Source: JAEUMD01 sp036768475 | Lineage (GTDB): Bacteria > Pseudomonadota > Alphaproteobacteria > Rhizobiales > Hyphomicrobiaceae | Direction: 5' to 3' | Length of the DNA: 64,000 bases | NCBI GenBank assembly: GCA_036768475.1 | Contig: DAIPMW010000008.1 | Location: 62,001-126,000 of the forward strand | Shown here: piece after piece, positions 1-7,120 of the stretch | How positions within the stretch are numbered: position 1 is the first letter of the stretch | Layout: each line of letters begins with the position of its first letter | The notes under the pieces: model-generated | What the model saw: the letters and a program-made list of their open reading frames with translations, nothing else | Told to the model about the DNA's origin: nothing | Database searches by the model: none | Program-made: the position numbers and the translations under genes

Positions 1-71
1 GCGTCTTGAACCGTCGCTGCTACATCAAACGCACTCCGGATGACGAATGTCTGTCGGAGATCAGGAAATAA
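1..71 (+). CDS. C-terminal end of an unidentified protein (partial)
   Basis: The frame is open from the left edge of the window and ends at TAA 69-71, giving about 22 residues (..NRRCYIKRTPDDECLSEIRK). The reading is compact and charged and looks like a protein terminus, and a repeat element begins 15 bp later, as it does behind several other genes here. Too little is visible to name a family. The call rests only on the open frame and the position of the repeat. Confidence 0.35.
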   Translation, partial: VLNRRCYIKRTPDDECLSEIRK

Positions 72-86
72 CGCGCCAAATGGCCT

Positions 87-192
87 TAGATCGCGTTCAT
101 GTTCGACGGAAGCATGAACGCGATCCAACCCTTTGTTTTGGGCATGTTTTTTTACGCTGAACCGATGCACACTTCAGCTAAGCATGCTCTAG
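87..192 (+). repeat. Family A palindromic repeat, full copy 1
   Basis: Runs from TAGATCGCG to CATGCTCTA. The first hairpin is a perfect 13-bp inverted repeat (89-101 with 113-125, GATCGCGTTCATG). The second is formed by GCATG/CATGC and GCTGAA/TTCAGC around 147-188. The same architecture recurs at 20451, 32590 and 37525, with shortened or fragmentary copies at 4281, 4626, 37067, 46205 and 59628. It is non-coding; the open frame that crosses it into the VOC gene is accidental. Confidence 0.9.
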
Positions 193-275
193 TGGCGGGC
201 CGTGTGATTGGAGGCACAGACGCCATGATGTCTGCGTTGGATGATTGCTCAAGATCTCGAAGAGGAGAGATGATC

Positions 276-659
276 ATGAGCCTATCTGCGCGCACCATCA
301 CATCATTGCAGATCGTTGAAGATATGGATGCCGCTGCTGAGGCGTTCGCCGCACTGGGCTTCCAGCCCGTGTCGACCGAAACGGAGTGCCCATGTGCCGG
401 CTGGCAGGCCAACAATGGTTCCACTGTTGTCGTCATGGCGCGTCAGTTGATCGCGCAGGAATTTGGCGACGATATCGCAGCGAAGATCGCCAATCGCGCG
501 CTGTCGTATGTGTTCGTGGAAAGCGTGCCCGATGCGATCGAGGATCTCGGATCGGCGGCCCGTATCATCGCCCAGACGATCACGACCTATGGCACGATGG
601 AGGCGATTGTCGAGACCGGTGGCGGTCCCATGATCATCGCCGAACGCCTCGAGGATTGA
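276..659 (+). CDS. VOC/glyoxalase-like small protein
   Basis: A 127-residue soluble protein. Its opening (ITSLQIVEDMDAAAEAFAALGFQPV) has the shape of a vicinal-oxygen-chelate module: a strand, a helix that pairs substrate regions, then a metal-side strand. I cannot identify metal ligands with confidence, so the substrate is unknown. The start is set by a strong Shine-Dalgarno (GAGGAGAG, about 7 bp before ATG 276). In-frame ATGs further upstream lie inside the family A repeat and are unlikely to be used. It converges with the DsbA-family gene. Confidence 0.6.
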   Translation: MSLSARTITSLQIVEDMDAAAEAFAALGFQPVSTETECPCAGWQANNGSTVVVMARQLIAQEFGDDIAAKIANRALSYVFVESVPDAIEDLGSAARIIAQTITTYGTMEAIVETGGGPMIIAERLED

Positions 660-719
660 ACGGCTATAGCAGCTCGGCCCTAATCGGCGCCACGAACGAG
701 GTTGCCCGACGGTGGCAAC

Positions 720-754
720 GCCGGCCACGGTTGTTCTCTTCAAGCGTGGCCGGC
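720..754. terminator. Inverted repeat at the convergent VOC/DsbA junction
   Basis: A 10-bp perfect inverted repeat (GCCGGCCACG at 720-729, CGTGGCCGGC at 745-754) lies between two converging genes and overlaps the last codons of the DsbA-family gene. There is no clear T-tract, so it may be only a weak or factor-assisted terminator. Confidence 0.35.
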
Positions 755-1420
755 CGGTTCGCCTGACGGCATCGGCATGGAGAGCCACTCTTCCAGGATC
801 TCCGGCAGCCCATCCAGCGGACGGTAGCCGGTCGTCACCATCGCGTAGCCGGAGTGTGTGTCACCCGCATAGAGCGTCGGGAACCCGGTGATGCCCGAGC
901 CGCGCGCCGTCTCGAAGTCCTGGCGCGTGGCGATGCGAGCCTGATCCGTCTGCAGCGCTCGGAGAAAGCGTTCCCGATCGAGACCATGCTCGGCAGCGAT
1001 GTCCGCCAGCACCTCTTCGTTCGTGACGTCGCGGTTTTCCGCGTAGAACGCGCGCTGCACCGAGTTGAAGTAGGCGAGCATCACGACCGGATTGAGCAAC
1101 CGCATGACGATGATGGCACGGTCAGCCGGTTCCGTGTCGTAGACGAAGTCCTGACGGTCGAAGAACGCGAAGTCGAACGGCTGGCCCGTGCGCTCCTGCA
1201 CCGTCTCCCAGTGATGGCGGACCTCGGCTTTCGTCTTGTCCGACATGGGCTCGCTTGTGCCTGGCCTCAACCCGCCGATGATGACGGTAACGGGCAGACG
1301 GTCACCGAAATGATCGGCGAGCCCGTTGATGACAGGCGAAAAGCCCCAGCACCACGAGCACATGGGGTCGGCGAAATAGACGAGATGGCGAGGATGTTCG
1401 CTAGGTGCTTGATCGATCAT
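740..1420 (-). CDS. DsbA-family thioredoxin-fold oxidoreductase
   Basis: 226 residues. The N-terminus LVYFADPMCSWCWGFSP carries a CSWC redox pair (C21/C24) straight after the first strand. The helical insertion and a late cis-Pro region (GITGFPTLY) follow, as in the DsbA/FrnE group. No signal peptide is visible, so it is probably cytoplasmic, unlike DsbA itself. Members of this group act as disulfide oxidoreductases or isomerases, and some are glutathione-dependent isomerases. The exact substrate cannot be told from sequence. No operon partner is evident. Confidence 0.8.
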   Translation of the reverse strand: MIDQAPSEHPRHLVYFADPMCSWCWGFSPVINGLADHFGDRLPVTVIIGGLRPGTSEPMSDKTKAEVRHHWETVQERTGQPFDFAFFDRQDFVYDTEPADRAIIVMRLLNPVVMLAYFNSVQRAFYAENRDVTNEEVLADIAAEHGLDRERFLRALQTDQARIATRQDFETARGSGITGFPTLYAGDTHSGYAMVTTGYRPLDGLPEILEEWLSMPMPSGEPAGHA

Positions 1421-1534
1421 GGACCGACCATTGCATTTTCGTGAGGCCTTGAAAAGCGCCGCATCGCCCCGCTTCGGCTACGCTTCCGGGTTCGCGGATT
1501 GCAGCAGTTTCCGCTATCCGCACTTCGGGAAACT

Positions 1535-1553
1535 TTCTCCCTTGTGGGGAGAA
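1535..1553. repeat. Short palindrome in the 1421-1581 intergenic stretch
   Basis: TTCTCCC (1535-1541) and GGGAGAA (1547-1553) pair around a 5-nt loop in the 161-bp gap between the DsbA-family start and the DUF1003 stop. The surrounding text (GCATCGCCCCGCTTCGG..., CTTTCTCCCTTGTGGGGAG) resembles the low-complexity palindromic intergenic repeats common in rhizobial genomes. No gene is seen in this gap. Confidence 0.3.
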
Positions 1554-1581
1554 CAGGCTTCACATGCGTCACTGGCAGGCG

Positions 1582-2286
1582 TCAGTTGCGGCTCTCGCCA
1601 AGCATATCGAGTTGCAACTGCTGAATCTCCAGAAGACGCTGCCACTGGTTGTTGGTCAGATGATCGATCTTCTCGTGCAGATGCCGGATCTCCAATTCTG
1701 CTTTGAGATTGATCTGGTAGTCATTCAAGGCGCGCAGTCGATCTTTTGCTTCCTGCCGCTTCTGGCTCATCATGATGATAGGTGCCTGCACCGCGGCAAG
1801 ACAGGACAGGACGAGATTGAGCAGAATGAATGGATAAGGATCGAAAGATTTGACGCCTGCTGCAAGACTGAGGGCGATCCAGGAACCGAGCACCCCGGCA
1901 AACAGGATGATGAAGGTCCAACTGCCGCCGAAACTTGCCAGATGGTCGGACAGCTTTTCCCCAAACGTCCGTTGGCCGGCGTATTCATTCTCGATGTTGC
2001 TGGCAAGTGTTGCCTGGCGTGAAAGGCTTTCGGCAACCTCGCGGTCAAGCTGATCGAGTTCGCCGTGCTCCTGCACCAGAAGTTCCTGGACGACGAGAAG
2101 CCGGTAGCGGGCGAGATCCTCATGGGAAACCAGCGCTCCGCTGGCAATCCCGGGGTGATCCATGATGATCCGGGCGACAAGCGTCGGGCTCACAGCGTCG
2201 ATCGGCACAAGGTCGCGCCTGCGGAACGTGCGGCCGGTGATCGCAGAGCGATCCTTATCGCCTGAGTGTGCGCTTTTCTGGCTCAT
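1582..2286 (-). CDS. DUF1003 membrane protein
   Basis: 234 residues. A hydrophilic N-terminal half (1-125) contains a helical segment rich in E, Q and L. Two hydrophobic helices follow: GSWTFIILFAGVLGSWIALSLAA, and PFILLNLVLSCLAAVQAPIIMMSQ. The charged tail (QEAKDRLRALNDYQINLKAELEIRHLHEKIDHL) is typical of DUF1003. The core pattern of two TM helices, AAVQAPIIMMSQ and the NLKAE/EI helix identifies the family, whose function is not established. It sits in the inner membrane with a coiled-coil-like cytoplasmic tail. The opposite-strand neighbour ettA is divergent. Confidence 0.85.
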   Translation of the reverse strand: MSQKSAHSGDKDRSAITGRTFRRRDLVPIDAVSPTLVARIIMDHPGIASGALVSHEDLARYRLLVVQELLVQEHGELDQLDREVAESLSRQATLASNIENEYAGQRTFGEKLSDHLASFGGSWTFIILFAGVLGSWIALSLAAGVKSFDPYPFILLNLVLSCLAAVQAPIIMMSQKRQEAKDRLRALNDYQINLKAELEIRHLHEKIDHLTNNQWQRLLEIQQLQLDMLGESRN

Positions 2287-2448
2287 GCTCGTACGGTTCC
2301 CTTGAAATGAGCCATAACCGGTTTGGTTCTTCCCGCGTCGGCGATGGCTGCGGCACTGTCCCTCGAGCAGCGTTGTGCAGGCCGAAGCAATCGATTACAT
2401 AGCGGATCGACCTTCCAACATGCTCGATTTTGAAGAAGAGGCGCCCTT

Positions 2449-4107
2449 ATGGCGAACCCCCAGTACGTCTACCACATGCACAAGCTGTCGAAGACCTATC
2501 CCGGCGGCAAACAGGTCCTGAAGGACATTTCCCTGTCGTTCTTCCCCGGTGCCAAGATCGGCGTCGTCGGCTTGAATGGCGCGGGCAAATCGACCCTGTT
2601 GAAGATCATGGCCGGGCAGATGACCGATTTCGTCGGCGAGGCGTGGGCCGCCGACGGCATCAAGGTCGGCTATCTCTCGCAGGAGCCTGAACTTGATTCC
2701 GACAAGGATGTGCTGGGCAACGCCATGGAAGGTGTCGCCGAGAAGAAGGCCGTGGTCGACCGCTACAATGAGATCGCGGCCAACTACTCCGAAGAGACGG
2801 CCGACGAGATGACCGAACTGCAGGACATCATTGACGCTCAGAACCTGTGGGACCTCGACACTCAGGTCGAGCAGGCGCTCGACGCGCTGCGCTGTCCGCC
2901 CGGTGACGCCGACGTCGCCAAGTTGTCGGGCGGCGAGAAGCGCCGCGTCGCTCTGACCAGGCTGCTGCTTTCGAAGCCTGACATCCTGTTGCTCGACGAG
3001 CCGACCAACCACCTCGATGCCGAGAGCGTTGCGTGGCTGGAACGCTACCTGAAGGAATATCCCGGCTGCGTCATCCTCGTGACCCACGATCGCTATTTCC
3101 TCGACAACATCACCGAATGGACGTTGGAACTCGACCGTGGAGAGGGTGTGCCCTACCACGGCAACTATTCGAGCTGGCTGGAGCAGAAGGCCAAGCGCCT
3201 TGAGGTCGAGAAGGGCCAGGAGGAATCCAAGCAGCGTGCCTTGAGGCGCGAGCTGGACTGGATTCGCTCCAGTCCCAAGGCACGGCAGGCGAAGTCAAAG
3301 GCGCGCATCACCGCCTATGAGAAGCTTGCCGAGGAGGCCAGCCGCGAGGAGGTGGGGCGCGCGACAATCCACATCGCGACCGGTCCGCGCCTCGGCGGTG
3401 TCGTCGTCGAAGCCGATGGGCTGAAGAAAGGCTTCGGCGAAAAGCTTCTCATCGACGATCTGTCCTTCAAGCTGCCTCCTGGCGGCATCGTCGGCGTCAT
3501 CGGTCCCAATGGTGCTGGTAAGACGACGCTGTTTCGCATGATCACCGGCCAGGAGAAGCCGGATGTCGGCACCATTCGCCTGGGCGAGACCGTAAAGCTC
3601 TCCTATGTTGATCAGTCGCGCGATCACCTCGACGACAAGAAGACGGTGTGGGAGGAAATCTCAGGCGGCCTCGACCAAATCCTGCTCGGCGGCAAGAAGG
3701 AGATTCCTTCTCGCGCCTATTGCGGCTGGTTCAACTTCAAGGGTGCCGATCAGCAAAAGAAGGTCGGCATGCTCTCGGGCGGCGAGCGCAATCGCGTGCA
3801 TCTGGCCAAGCTATTGAAGGAGGGCGGAAACCTGCTGCTCCTCGACGAGCCGACCAATGACCTCGACACCGAGACGCTGTCCGCTCTTGAGGCGGCATTG
3901 GAGGATTTCCCCGGTTGCGTCGTGGTCATCAGCCACGACCGCTTCTTCCTCGACCGACTGGCAACCCACATTCTCGCCTTTGAGGGCGACAGTCACGTTG
4001 AATGGTTTGAGGGCAACTTCGATGCCTACGAGGAGGACAAGAAGCGCCGCCTCGGCGACGCCGCCGTCGAGCCCCACCGCATCAAGTTCCGCAAGTTCGA
4101 GCGGTGA
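2449..4107 (+). CDS. ettA: EttA-type ABC-F ATPase (energy-dependent translational throttle)
   Basis: 552 residues with two ABC domains and no membrane segments. The first Walker A is GLNGAGKST (residues 41-49) with signature LSGGEKRR and Walker B LLLLDEPTNHLD. The second Walker A is GPNGAGKTT (about 352-360) with signature LSGGERNR and LLLLDEPTNDLD. The charged linker (about 240-290, rich in K, R and E) is the ABC-F interdomain arm that reaches the ribosomal E site. EttA gates the 70S initiation complex into elongation according to ATP/ADP. Length and both motifs match full-length EttA. It ends against a family A repeat and converges with a ferredoxin gene. Confidence 0.95.
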   Translation: MANPQYVYHMHKLSKTYPGGKQVLKDISLSFFPGAKIGVVGLNGAGKSTLLKIMAGQMTDFVGEAWAADGIKVGYLSQEPELDSDKDVLGNAMEGVAEKKAVVDRYNEIAANYSEETADEMTELQDIIDAQNLWDLDTQVEQALDALRCPPGDADVAKLSGGEKRRVALTRLLLSKPDILLLDEPTNHLDAESVAWLERYLKEYPGCVILVTHDRYFLDNITEWTLELDRGEGVPYHGNYSSWLEQKAKRLEVEKGQEESKQRALRRELDWIRSSPKARQAKSKARITAYEKLAEEASREEVGRATIHIATGPRLGGVVVEADGLKKGFGEKLLIDDLSFKLPPGGIVGVIGPNGAGKTTLFRMITGQEKPDVGTIRLGETVKLSYVDQSRDHLDDKKTVWEEISGGLDQILLGGKKEIPSRAYCGWFNFKGADQQKKVGMLSGGERNRVHLAKLLKEGGNLLLLDEPTNDLDTETLSALEAALEDFPGCVVVISHDRFFLDRLATHILAFEGDSHVEWFEGNFDAYEEDKKRRLGDAAVEPHRIKFRKFER

Positions 4108-4280
4108 TATTCATTGGGTCTCGATTTTTCTCCGGGCGGAGGCAGGTCTGGAAGGTCGTTATAGGGTTTGGTCGGATCGAATGGCATGCATCCACATATG
4201 TCGAAAAAATATGATTTTATCGACATATGCTGGCAAACGTGTTGATGCCATCGACATGTCCGCCCCCTCCGGCTTTGCCT

Positions 4281-4347
4281 TAGAGCATGTTCAGCTGAAG
4301 TGTGTAGCTGGATCGCGATCATGTTTGCGTCAAACATGATCGATCTA
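4281..4347 (-). repeat. Family A repeat, shortened copy 2 (reverse orientation)
   Basis: Reads TAGAGCATGTTCAGCTGAAG ... AACATGATCGATCTA on the plus strand, the reverse of copy 1. It keeps the outer hairpin (GATCATGTTT/AAACATGATC, about 4317-4341) but lacks most of the second hairpin. Its right end TCTA supplies the TAG stop of the ferredoxin gene on the minus strand. It lies at a convergent junction behind ettA. Confidence 0.85.
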
Positions 4348-4608
4348 GAACGGCAGCACCAGCCGTCCCTTGGCGCGTGATACGCAGGGGCAGAACTCGT
4401 GCTCGCGGGTCGCTGCCGTCAGGCAGGTATCGTTGTGGATGACGTCGCCTTCCACATACTCGGTCGCACACGTGCCGCAGTCACCAAGTTCACAGCCCTT
4501 GTCCACCGGCACACCTGCCTCCTGCAGGACCTGCAGCGCGGTCTGATCGGTGCCAACATGCAGCGTGCGTTCTGACCACACGAGCCATATCTCGAAGGGT
4601 TCCTTCAT
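4345..4608 (-). CDS. Small [2Fe-2S] ferredoxin, oxygenase-reductase C-terminal type
   Basis: 87 residues from ATG 4608 (AGGGGC ribosome-binding site). The motif GCELGDCGTC (C-x4-C-x2-C) and a fourth Cys in EFCPCVSRAKG make a plant-type [2Fe-2S] site. The ending CVSRAKGRLVLPF closely resembles the ferredoxin domain at the C-terminus of phthalate dioxygenase reductase/VanB proteins. Here that domain is free-standing, with no flavin module nearby. It should be a soluble one-electron carrier, and no partner oxygenase is visible. The gene lies between two copies of the family A right end in direct orientation, and the stop codon comes from the repeat. Confidence 0.8.
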   Translation of the reverse strand: MKEPFEIWLVWSERTLHVGTDQTALQVLQEAGVPVDKGCELGDCGTCATEYVEGDVIHNDTCLTAATREHEFCPCVSRAKGRLVLPF

Positions 4609-4625
4609 TGTGCCCCTGATAGTGT

Positions 4626-4650
4626 TCCCGTCAAACATGAACGCGATCTA
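4626..4650 (-). repeat. Family A repeat, right-end fragment (copy 3)
   Basis: CCCGTCAAACATGAACGCGATCTA matches the terminal arm of copy 2 (4327-4347) and of the full copies read in reverse. It sits 17 bp upstream of the ferredoxin start, so that gene is bracketed by direct repeats of this arm. Confidence 0.75.
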
Positions 4651-4699
4651 ACGCGCACTGTCGCGGGCACACCTGATCGAAGTCAAGATGGACGAGAGG

Positions 4700-5101
4700 T
4701 CACCAGACCGGCAGCACCAGCGCCACCGCCGCAACGGTGGGTGCCAAATAGCCCAGAACGTGAATATCCTTGATGGATCGCTGCTTCCAACCGCGCCATT
4801 CGAGCCGCAGCGTTGAAAGCCGCACGAGGACTGCCAGAATGACATAGCTGACGGCGATACTCGCAAATCCGGTGGTGCTGGGAACCATAGCGTCGGGCAG
4901 CGACGCTATCGCCTGATGAATTCGGGGATCGATGGACAGACGCCCCACCAGACCCAGCAGCAAAAGGGCCGCTGCGACGACCAGCCACCAGCGGCGCATG
5001 GCGACGACAAGACCATACAACGCAGGGGTCACCACGATGAGCGCTGCAAATGCGCCGACCTGGAAAAGAATTGCGCCGAGCTGGGCAAGAATTTCAGTCA
5101 T
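4700..5101 (-). CDS. Small integral membrane protein, unknown function
   Basis: 133 residues from ATG 5101 (MTEILAQLGA). Four hydrophobic helices are visible: ILFQVGAFAALIVVTPALYGLVV, WWLVVAAALLLLGLVG, GFASIAVSYVILAVLVRL and LGYLAPTVAAVALVLPV. A short loop after the second helix (RLSIDPRIHQAIASLPDAMVPS) is the main hydrophilic part. I do not recognise a family. The next gene upstream is divergent and the ferredoxin lies downstream on the same strand, separated by a repeat fragment. Confidence 0.6.
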   Translation of the reverse strand: MTEILAQLGAILFQVGAFAALIVVTPALYGLVVAMRRWWLVVAAALLLLGLVGRLSIDPRIHQAIASLPDAMVPSTTGFASIAVSYVILAVLVRLSTLRLEWRGWKQRSIKDIHVLGYLAPTVAAVALVLPVW

Positions 5102-5295
5102 CGCAGAACATGCAACTCGAAGCCGTAGACACATACACGCCCATTATCGCGCGACGCGGTGAACAGAACGTAAGGGATGTGTGCTCAATTTCAGCAGATC
5201 GACGGACCGCAGATTGCTTTGAATTGCATAAAACGCAATTCGGCCAAGATCGCTTGCCTCAGTTGCGCCCCCAAACCGCAACAGGGAGATCAGGC

Positions 5296-5571
5296 ATGAT
5301 CAAGACCTCTCACATGGGCGCCGCAGCACTTGCGGCATTGATGACGATGACCGCCGCGTCCGGCCTCGCCATGGCCAAGGACAGGGGACAAGGCGGTGGT
5401 GCCGGACAGGCTATCGCGCCAGGCCAATCGGGTGCATCCGGCAAGGCTGCAGCTCCCGGGCAGACCGGCACGAAGCCCGCCCATCCCGACAATCGGGGCG
5501 CCACATCTTCGAACTGCGCCAAGATCTCCGATCCCAAACTCAAGGACGAGTGCGTAAGGGCCGGGAAGTAG
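5296..5571 (+). CDS. Small secreted Gly/Ala/Pro-rich protein
   Basis: 91 residues from ATG 5296. Residues 1-27 are a Sec signal peptide (MIKTSHMGAAALAALMTMTA...GLAMA). The middle is a low-complexity stretch in which APGQSGASGK-like units repeat. The C-terminus (NCAKISDPKLKDECVRAGK) has two cysteines 12 residues apart that could form a disulfide in the periplasm. Function is unknown. It is a single gene ending at a strong palindrome shared with the converging icd gene. Confidence 0.65.
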   Translation: MIKTSHMGAAALAALMTMTAASGLAMAKDRGQGGGAGQAIAPGQSGASGKAAAPGQTGTKPAHPDNRGATSSNCAKISDPKLKDECVRAGK

Positions 5572-5597
5572 TAGACAAACGCTAAACTCCAATTGCG

Positions 5598-5633
5598 CAA
5601 CGCCCGGCCGTGGTTTGCCACGGCCGGGCGTTG
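5598..5633. terminator. Perfect 16-bp palindrome, bidirectional terminator-like
   Basis: CAACGCCCGGCCGTGG (5598-5613) pairs perfectly with 5618-5633 around the loop TTTG. It lies between the 3' ends of the secreted-protein gene and icd. The T-run after it is weak (TTGTCATTTA), but the stem is very stable in both directions. Confidence 0.7.
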
Positions 5634-5659
5634 TCATTTACGATCAGGTTATAATTGCT

Positions 5660-6886
5660 TTACGCCGCACCCATCGCCTTCTTCAGGTTCTCATCCACCT
5701 TGTCGAGGAAACCTGTAGTCGAAAGCCACTTCTGATCCGCACCGACGAGCAGCGCCAGATCCTTCGTCATGTGGCCCGACTCGACCGTATCGACGCAGAC
5801 TTTCTCCAACGTGTCCGCGAATCTCTTCAGCTGCTCGTTGCCATCAAGTTTGGCGCGATGCGCCAGGCCGCGCGTCCAGGCGAAGATCGAGGCGATCGAG
5901 TTGGTCGAGGTTTCCTTGCCCTTCTCGTGCTCGCGGTAATGGCGCGTGACCGTGCCGTGCGCAGCCTCCGCTTCGACCGTCTTGCCGTCGGGCGTCATCA
6001 GCACCGACGTCATGAGACCGAGCGAGCCGAAGCCCTGTGCCACTGTGTCGGACTGCACGTCGCCGTCGTAGTTCTTGCATGCCCACACATAGCCACCCGA
6101 CCACTTCAACGCAGAGGCCACCATGTCGTCGATGAGACGGTGTTCGTAGACGAGGCCGCGCTTGTCGAACTCCGCCTTGAACTCTGCGTCGAACACGTCC
6201 TGGAAGATGTCCTTGAAGCGCCCATCATAGGCCTTGAGAATCGTGTTCTTGGTGGAGAGATAAACAGGAAAGTTGCGGTTGAGGCCGTAATTCAAGGAGG
6301 CGCGCGCGAAGTCGCGGATCGAATCGTCGAGATTGTACATGGCCATCGCCACGCCCGATCCCGGCGCCTTGAAGACTTCCTTCTCGATTACCGAACCATC
6401 CTCGCCGACGAACTTGATCGTCAGCGTACCCTTGCTCGGAAACTTGAAGTCGGTGGCGCGATACTGGTCGCCGAAGGCATGACGACCGACGATGATCGGC
6501 TGCGTCCAGCCCGGCACGAGGCGCGGCACGTTCTTGCAGATGATGGGCTCGCGGAAGATAACGCCGCCCAGGATGTTGCGGATCGTACCGTTGGGCGACC
6601 TCCACATCTCCTTGAGATTGAATTCCTTGACGCGCGCTTCGTCAGGCGTGATCGTCGCGCACTTCACCGCCACGCCGTGCTTCTTCGTCGCGTTGGCAGC
6701 GTCGACCGTCACCTGGTCGTTGGTGGCGTCGCGATGCTCGATGCCCAGATCGTAGTACTCGAGGTTGATATTGAGATAGGGGTGGATCAGCTTGTCCTTG
6801 ATGAACTGCCAGATGATGCGGGTCATCTCGTCGCCGTCCATCTCGACGACGGTCCCTTCCACCTTGATCTTTTGCATGAGCGTCAA
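5660..6886 (-). CDS. icd: NADP-dependent isocitrate dehydrogenase
   Basis: 408 residues. Converts isocitrate to 2-oxoglutarate and CO2 with NADPH production in the TCA cycle. It is the homodimeric, eukaryote-like type usual in alphaproteobacteria: MDGDEMTRIIWQFIK at the N-terminus, the substrate-binding SPNGTIRNILGG, the YDGDVQSDTVAQGFGSLGLM metal-site region and the NADP loop AAHGTVTRHYREHEKG. Length matches the family. MQKIKVEG at 6877 is an alternative start. Transcribed alone, divergent from the trmJ-like gene. Confidence 0.96.
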   Translation of the reverse strand: MTLMQKIKVEGTVVEMDGDEMTRIIWQFIKDKLIHPYLNINLEYYDLGIEHRDATNDQVTVDAANATKKHGVAVKCATITPDEARVKEFNLKEMWRSPNGTIRNILGGVIFREPIICKNVPRLVPGWTQPIIVGRHAFGDQYRATDFKFPSKGTLTIKFVGEDGSVIEKEVFKAPGSGVAMAMYNLDDSIRDFARASLNYGLNRNFPVYLSTKNTILKAYDGRFKDIFQDVFDAEFKAEFDKRGLVYEHRLIDDMVASALKWSGGYVWACKNYDGDVQSDTVAQGFGSLGLMTSVLMTPDGKTVEAEAAHGTVTRHYREHEKGKETSTNSIASIFAWTRGLAHRAKLDGNEQLKRFADTLEKVCVDTVESGHMTKDLALLVGADQKWLSTTGFLDKVDENLKKAMGAA

Positions 6887-7120
6887 CCTCGATTAATCGG
6901 TGCGAATTCGTTAAGCGGCGGCACCATAGACAGGTTGCCGCAGCGCAACAAGTCAGCGGAAGGGATGAGTGGCGATACATCTGTGTCCGCCGCTGGCGCT
7001 GGCCGATTCGCCTCCGTCTTTGACCCCGCAAAGGCCCCCGCCCTGCAGAGGAATGGGTGGCGAGCGCCTGCACGGCCTTGCACGGCGCGGCCCGCTGGTC
7101 TTTATCGGGGCAGGCCGGCC

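Noticed and set aside
99..275. An N-terminal extension of the VOC protein from ATG 99
   Set aside because: It lies within the family A repeat and ends before a strong Shine-Dalgarno at 261-269; the start at 276 gives a normal VOC-like N-terminus.
720..754. Strong bidirectional terminator between the VOC and DsbA-family genes
   Set aside because: There is a 10-bp palindrome but no T-tract and it overlaps coding sequence, so it is listed only with low confidence.
5615..7120. A very long plus-strand open frame running from 5615 into the TrmJ-like gene
   Set aside because: The part before 7121 is antisense to icd and shows the Arg/His/Val-rich composition of an antisense shadow; icd is certain, so only the portion from about 7121 can be coding.
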